Shown: piece by piece, positions 48,806 through 50,934 of the stretch
Layout of the letters: each line of letters begins with the position of its first letter
Numbering within the stretch: position 1 is the stretch's first letter
Origin: Verrucomicrobiaceae bacterium UBA2429
Lineage (GTDB): Bacteria > Verrucomicrobiota > Verrucomicrobiia > Verrucomicrobiales > Verrucomicrobiaceae
NCBI GenBank assembly: GCA_002343505.1
Contig: DDQZ01000106.1
Span: 323 to 51,256, forward strand
Direction: 5' to 3'
Length of the DNA: 50,934 bases
Translations under genes and position numbers: made by a program
The notes under the pieces: model-generated
Told to the model about the DNA's origin: nothing
The model's input: only the letters and a program-made list of their open reading frames with translations
Database searches by the model: none

Positions 48806-50683
48806 ATGACACAGACTCAGAAGAGCCTGCGCGCCCTCGGCGCCGCCGGCATCGCATGGACCTGCGCCTGCCTCGGGCATGGCGCGGAAACCCCCGCCGA
48901 AGCGGGGACAAACAAGCCGCTGCCGCCGGTGGTGGTCACAGCCACCAAGACCGAGACCGAGGCGGCCAGGACAGCCTCAAGCATCACGGTTATTGACCGG
49001 GCCAAAATCGAGGAAAAGCAATACCGCCAGCTGGTGGACGCATTGCGCGAGGTGCCCGGTCTCACGCTGGCCGACCGCGGCGCGCCCGGCACCGTCACCG
49101 GCGTCTTCATCCGGGGCACCAAGACCGAGCACACGCGCGTCCTCATGGACGGGCGGCCTGTGCCCGCAAACCTCGCCGGCGCCTACAACCTGGAAACCAC
49201 GCCGCTCGACAACATCGAGCGGATCGAGGTCCTGCGCGGACCAGCCGCAGGCATCTACGGCGGCAAGACCATCGGTGGCGTCATCAACATCATCACGCGC
49301 AGCGGGCGCGGACTGGAGAAGCCGGAGACTAGCGTCTTCTTCGAGACCGGCAGTTACGGCACCTTCCGCGAGGGGATCAGCACCCTCGGCGCGGCGGGTG
49401 ATCTGGACTGGTCCTTTGAGGCGGCGCGCGCGGATGTCCAGGGCCAGCGCGTCAACAGCCGCTACGGGCAGACCAGCGCCAACGGGCGCATCGGCTGGCA
49501 GATCGCCGAAACCCTGCGCTTTGAACTCGACGGCCGCTGGTATGAGGCGGAGGTCGGCCTTCCCGGCAGCCGCTTTGCCAATGATCGTGATGACAACCTG
49601 CTCACCGAATTCTGGAGCATCTCACCACGCGTCATCTGGGACACCACCGACGGGTGGCGGCAGAGCCTGACGTATTCCTTCAACAACTTCCGCCAGGTCG
49701 CCTCGGGCTTCACGGGCTTCTTCACCCCGAACAACCGCGTCAGCATCCGTCACCATTTCCTGGAGTATCAAAGCGAGTTCCGCCCATTCGACATTTGGAC
49801 CATCACCACCGGCTTGTGGCTGGAGGATCAAAACCTCACCCGCTTCAACGACAACATCCGCAGCCTCGACATTGACCAAAACGAGACCAACTGGGCATGG
49901 TTCCTCCAGTCCCAGCTCGAAGTCCTGCCCGGTCTCGACTTCATCTCCGGCCTGCGCTACGACCGCTACTCCGACTTCGACGACGCCGTCACCTGGCGCG
50001 CCGGACTCGCATGGCGCGTGCCCGTGCTGCAAACCCTGCTTCACGGCAATTACGGCACCGCCTTCTCCCCGCCCAGCGGCCAGGACCGCGAGACCGCGCT
50101 CTTTGGCAATCCGCAGCTCGCCAGGCCCGAGCGCAGCCGCGGCTGGGAGATCGGCATCGAGCAGCCCATCCCGGCGGCAAAGACCACCCTCAGCGCCACC
50201 TGGTTCCGCAATGAGTTGAAGGACACCTATCAATTCGATCTCGCCACATTCGCGCTTCAGCCCATTGGCCGCGCGCGCACCGAAGGTGTCGAACTCGGCG
50301 CCCTCTGGGAGCCGCTGGACTGCATTTCATTCAATGCCGCCTACACTTATCTCGACGCTGACGACCTCAGTGCCGGCGTCCGCCTCGTGCGCCGCCCGCG
50401 TCACAACCTCTCCGGCGGAGTCAGCCTGCGGCCGCATGACAAAGTCACCGTCAATCTCAGCGCCCTCTACATCATGGACCGCGAGGACTTTGACCCGGCC
50501 ACCTTCGCGCAAAAGGACCTGGAGGACTACCTGCTGGCCCGCCTCTCAGTGAACTGGCGCGTTTGCCGGAACTTCGAGGTCTTCGCCCGCGTCGAAAATC
50601 TCCTCGGTGACAACTACGAGGACGCCGCCGGCTTCCCCGCCTTCGACACCGGCGCTTATGCGGGCATCAGGCTGAAATTCTGA
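48806..50683 (+). CDS. TonB-dependent receptor, BtuB-like
   Basis: 625 residues. A signal peptide (LRALGAAGIAWTCACLGHGAE) is followed by a TonB-box-like VVVTATK. The plug domain shows LREVPGLTLADRG, GVFIRGTKTEHTRVLMDGRP, IERIEVLRGPAAGIYGGKTI and GGVINIITR, closely in the style of BtuB. A 22-stranded barrel follows and the protein ends in Phe (GIRLKF). It takes a large ligand across the outer membrane using TonB energy. The cobalamin riboswitch in its leader makes vitamin B12 or a related corrinoid the likely ligand. No strong ribosome site precedes the ATG, which fits riboswitch-controlled translation. Confidence 0.9.
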   Translation: MTQTQKSLRALGAAGIAWTCACLGHGAETPAEAGTNKPLPPVVVTATKTETEAARTASSITVIDRAKIEEKQYRQLVDALREVPGLTLADRGAPGTVTGVFIRGTKTEHTRVLMDGRPVPANLAGAYNLETTPLDNIERIEVLRGPAAGIYGGKTIGGVINIITRSGRGLEKPETSVFFETGSYGTFREGISTLGAAGDLDWSFEAARADVQGQRVNSRYGQTSANGRIGWQIAETLRFELDGRWYEAEVGLPGSRFANDRDDNLLTEFWSISPRVIWDTTDGWRQSLTYSFNNFRQVASGFTGFFTPNNRVSIRHHFLEYQSEFRPFDIWTITTGLWLEDQNLTRFNDNIRSLDIDQNETNWAWFLQSQLEVLPGLDFISGLRYDRYSDFDDAVTWRAGLAWRVPVLQTLLHGNYGTAFSPPSGQDRETALFGNPQLARPERSRGWEIGIEQPIPAAKTTLSATWFRNELKDTYQFDLATFALQPIGRARTEGVELGALWEPLDCISFNAAYTYLDADDLSAGVRLVRRPRHNLSGGVSLRPHDKVTVNLSALYIMDREDFDPATFAQKDLEDYLLARLSVNWRVCRNFEVFARVENLLGDNYEDAAGFPAFDTGAYAGIRLKF

Positions 50684-50694
50684 CCCCGTCCCGC

Positions 50695-50723
50695 GCGGCA
50701 GCCTGCCAGCCGCAGGCTGCCGC
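50695..50723 (+). terminator. Hairpin after the receptor gene
   Basis: GCGGCAGCCTGC and GCAGGCTGCCGC form a perfect 12-bp stem with a five-base loop, 12 bases after the stop. There is no U run. Its core matches the GCGGCAGCCTGC palindromes at 34878-35060, so it may be a member of that repeat family used as a terminator. Confidence 0.6.
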
Positions 50724-50731
50724 CTTCCATG

Positions 50732-50934
50732 TCATGGCGTGACCGTCATCCCATGCCACGCCGCCGGATGCCAAAGAGGAAGAAGGCCTGCAAGCCGCAA
50801 CGGATCGGGAACACGCGGACGATTCCCTTGGGCGGGAACCGTGTCCGCATCGCCTGCGGTCGCCGCCGTCTGGCTGTTCGCTCCCCCGCCGCCCAGGCTC
50901 AGGAACGCGCCCCCCGCCTCGATGACTCCGCCGC
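50732..50934 (-). CDS. Possible C-terminal end of a minus-strand gene, partial
   Basis: A frame open from the window edge to TGA at 50732 reads GGVIEAGGAFLSLGGGGANS near the edge and then VPDPLRLAGLL. VPDP could be a PEP-CTERM-type sorting motif. In the neighbouring frame (stop at 50746) the next codons read GLQAFFLFGIRRRGMG, a better match to the hydrophobic-plus-arginine end of such proteins. A one-base shift may separate motif and anchor. Only about 67 codons are visible, so this is weak. Confidence 0.3.
   Translation of the reverse strand, partial: GGVIEAGGAFLSLGGGGANSQTAATAGDADTVPAQGNRPRVPDPLRLAGLLPLWHPAAWHGMTVTP

Overview
The window (about 51 kb, high GC, densely coded on both strands) looks like a chromosomal segment of a Verrucomicrobiota bacterium, perhaps Prosthecobacter-like. 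This is an inference from gene style, not from a marker gene: secreted PQQ-type beta-propeller proteins, a beta-strand repeat protein with an N-terminal LEPLEQKIAPA motif, a 2,242-residue Calx-beta protein, Tat-exported proteins and many short palindromic repeats. The cell is Gram-negative in build (PagL-like lipid A deacylase, OmpA-type protein, TonB-dependent receptor). No plasmid, phage, transposase or CRISPR array was seen.

Layout. 1-5.9 kb: two minus-strand PQQ-propeller genes; the larger has a methyltransferase-like insert and a malectin-like end, and a copy of its C-terminal tail lies just behind the stop of the smaller one. 6-8.5 kb: purL. 8.5-11.4 kb: repeat surface protein and PagL-like deacylase. 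11.5-14.5 kb: rarA, an FmdB-like protein and an M23 peptidase. 14.8-20.6 kb (minus): a long purF, a Tat-exported protein of unknown function, and ligA. 20.7-25.1 kb (plus): an uncharacterised ATP-grasp-like protein overlapping a zinc-ribbon membrane protein, then rpoN with a possible sigma-54 promoter of its own. 25.2-26.9 kb: tRNA-Tyr, then a stretch of lower GC holding a probably frameshifted zinc-ribbon gene and a DUF2513 gene.

26.9-32.2 kb (minus): alpha/beta hydrolase, dnaB and ileS in a row. ileS carries two repeat-derived insertions that keep the reading frame. 32.3-34.7 kb: an OmpA-family protein overlapping a coiled-coil protein that ends in a 21-bp minisatellite. 34.7-35.3 kb: two adjacent palindromic elements. 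35.3-43.4 kb: a giant metzincin/Calx-beta protein facing a subtilisin-like protease. 43.5-48.3 kb: a sugar nucleotidyltransferase, both E1 subunits of a 2-oxo acid dehydrogenase, an Lrp/AsnC regulator and an aminotransferase, which suggests amino acid or keto acid metabolism. 48.3-50.7 kb: a cobalamin riboswitch and a BtuB-like receptor. The last 200 bases hold the possible end of a minus-strand gene.

The most unusual signal is the spread of small palindromic repeats. Members of visible families sit between genes and, in ileS, inside an essential gene without breaking its frame.
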